Source of the DNA: Desulfosarcina ovata subsp. ovata
GTDB lineage: Bacteria; Desulfobacterota; Desulfobacteria; Desulfobacterales; Desulfosarcinaceae
Assembly (NCBI RefSeq): GCF_009689005.1
Contig: NZ_AP021879.1
Location: 5,365,724 to 5,429,723 of the forward strand
Direction of reading: 5' to 3'
Length of the DNA: 64,000 nt
The notes beneath the pieces were generated by a model. It saw only the letters and a program-made list of their open reading frames with translations, had not been told where the DNA came from and searched no databases. This document shows, in pieces, positions 63,806 through 64,000 of this stretch; the stretch's first letter is position 1; each line of letters opens with the position of its first letter. The position numbers and the translations under genes were made by a program.

Positions 63806-64000
63806 TGACTCAACTTCGTTCTCATATCACCCCAAATGACAGGAATATCCTGTAATTAAACTGTCCTTTTTCCGAAATCTATTTTTCTCATCATTTCCTT
63901 GAGTTTGTTAGGCTGTGGCCGAATAGAAGTCCATTGCTTGCTGTTGATAAAAAAAGCCATTTAAATTCTTTTAAATGCAAGCTCTTTCCCGAAAAATAAT
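63806..64000 (-). repeat. Dispersed repeat family, copy C (runs to the window edge)
   Basis: Closely matches copy B at 55003-55217. On the minus strand an ATG begins MAFFINSKQWTSIRPQPNKL, then KEMMRKIDFGKRTV and a stop, followed by the palindrome ACAGGATATTCCTGT. A stop codon lies just before the ATG. It continues past the window. Confidence 0.85.

Noticed and set aside
51085..64000. CRISPR array formed by the three related repeats
   Set aside because: The copies are thousands of bases apart, about 170-215 bp long and without regular spacers; no cas genes are present.

Overview
The window looks like a chromosomal segment of an anaerobic deltaproteobacterium (Desulfobacterota, probably Desulfosarcina-like). 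This is inferred from the gene mix: large PAS-type hybrid histidine kinases, a proton-pumping P-type ATPase, glycine-betaine transport beside a sarcosine-oxidase-type cluster, many insertion sequences and short palindromic repeats between GC-rich core genes. Taxonomy is inference; no rRNA or tRNA gene was recognised.

Layout. 1-2.0 kb: a leftward pair of LysM-type proteins, the first running off the window. 2.6-10.6 kb: an accessory zone with a RelB/YafQ-type module whose toxin is split by an IS4-family element, a two-gene element pairing a DUF4338/DruA-like protein with an ISKra4-like transposase, an intact VapBC module and an IS1634-family element. 10.9-17.7 kb: a leftward stress and two-component cluster (NarX-like kinase, NarL-like regulator, receiver protein, universal stress protein, exported protein, P3A H+-ATPase). 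18.0-24.3 kb: an RpiR regulator divergent from soxBDAG. 24.8-32.2 kb: YbaK-like deacylase, MASE3-type hybrid kinase, ahcY, and an orphan sigma-54 activator with a degenerate receiver. 32.9-36.8 kb: a MarR regulator followed by proVWX and a strong terminator. 37-38.5 kb: panC-coaX. 38.8-51 kb: three sensory systems mixed with mobile DNA. One transposase is probably made by -1 frameshifting, and a 1,104-residue sensor kinase is split by an IS with a 9-bp target duplication. 51.4-54.6 kb: a small unknown protein, GDP-fucose genes fcl and gmd, and gene fragments. 55.2-60.0 kb: three different insertion sequences almost end to end. 60-63.3 kb: a chemoreceptor, a small periplasmic binding protein and a porin-like protein.

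How the genes fit together. The betaine transporter, the sarcosine-oxidase-type complex with its folate-dependent alpha subunit, and S-adenosylhomocysteinase suggest a locus for using methylated amines and recycling C1 groups. RpiR, MarR and sigma-54 regulators lie close to these operons. The rest is dominated by signal transduction and mobile DNA. Exact inverted repeats and target duplications could be read for five elements, and two insertions can be undone on paper to restore the interrupted gene.

Main leads: the DruA-like/transposase composite element, the A8G frameshift transposase, the split kinase, a thrice-repeated sequence encoding a conserved C-terminal peptide, a start-codon hairpin in a transposase leader, and structured non-coding DNA beside an IS110/IS1111-type recombinase.
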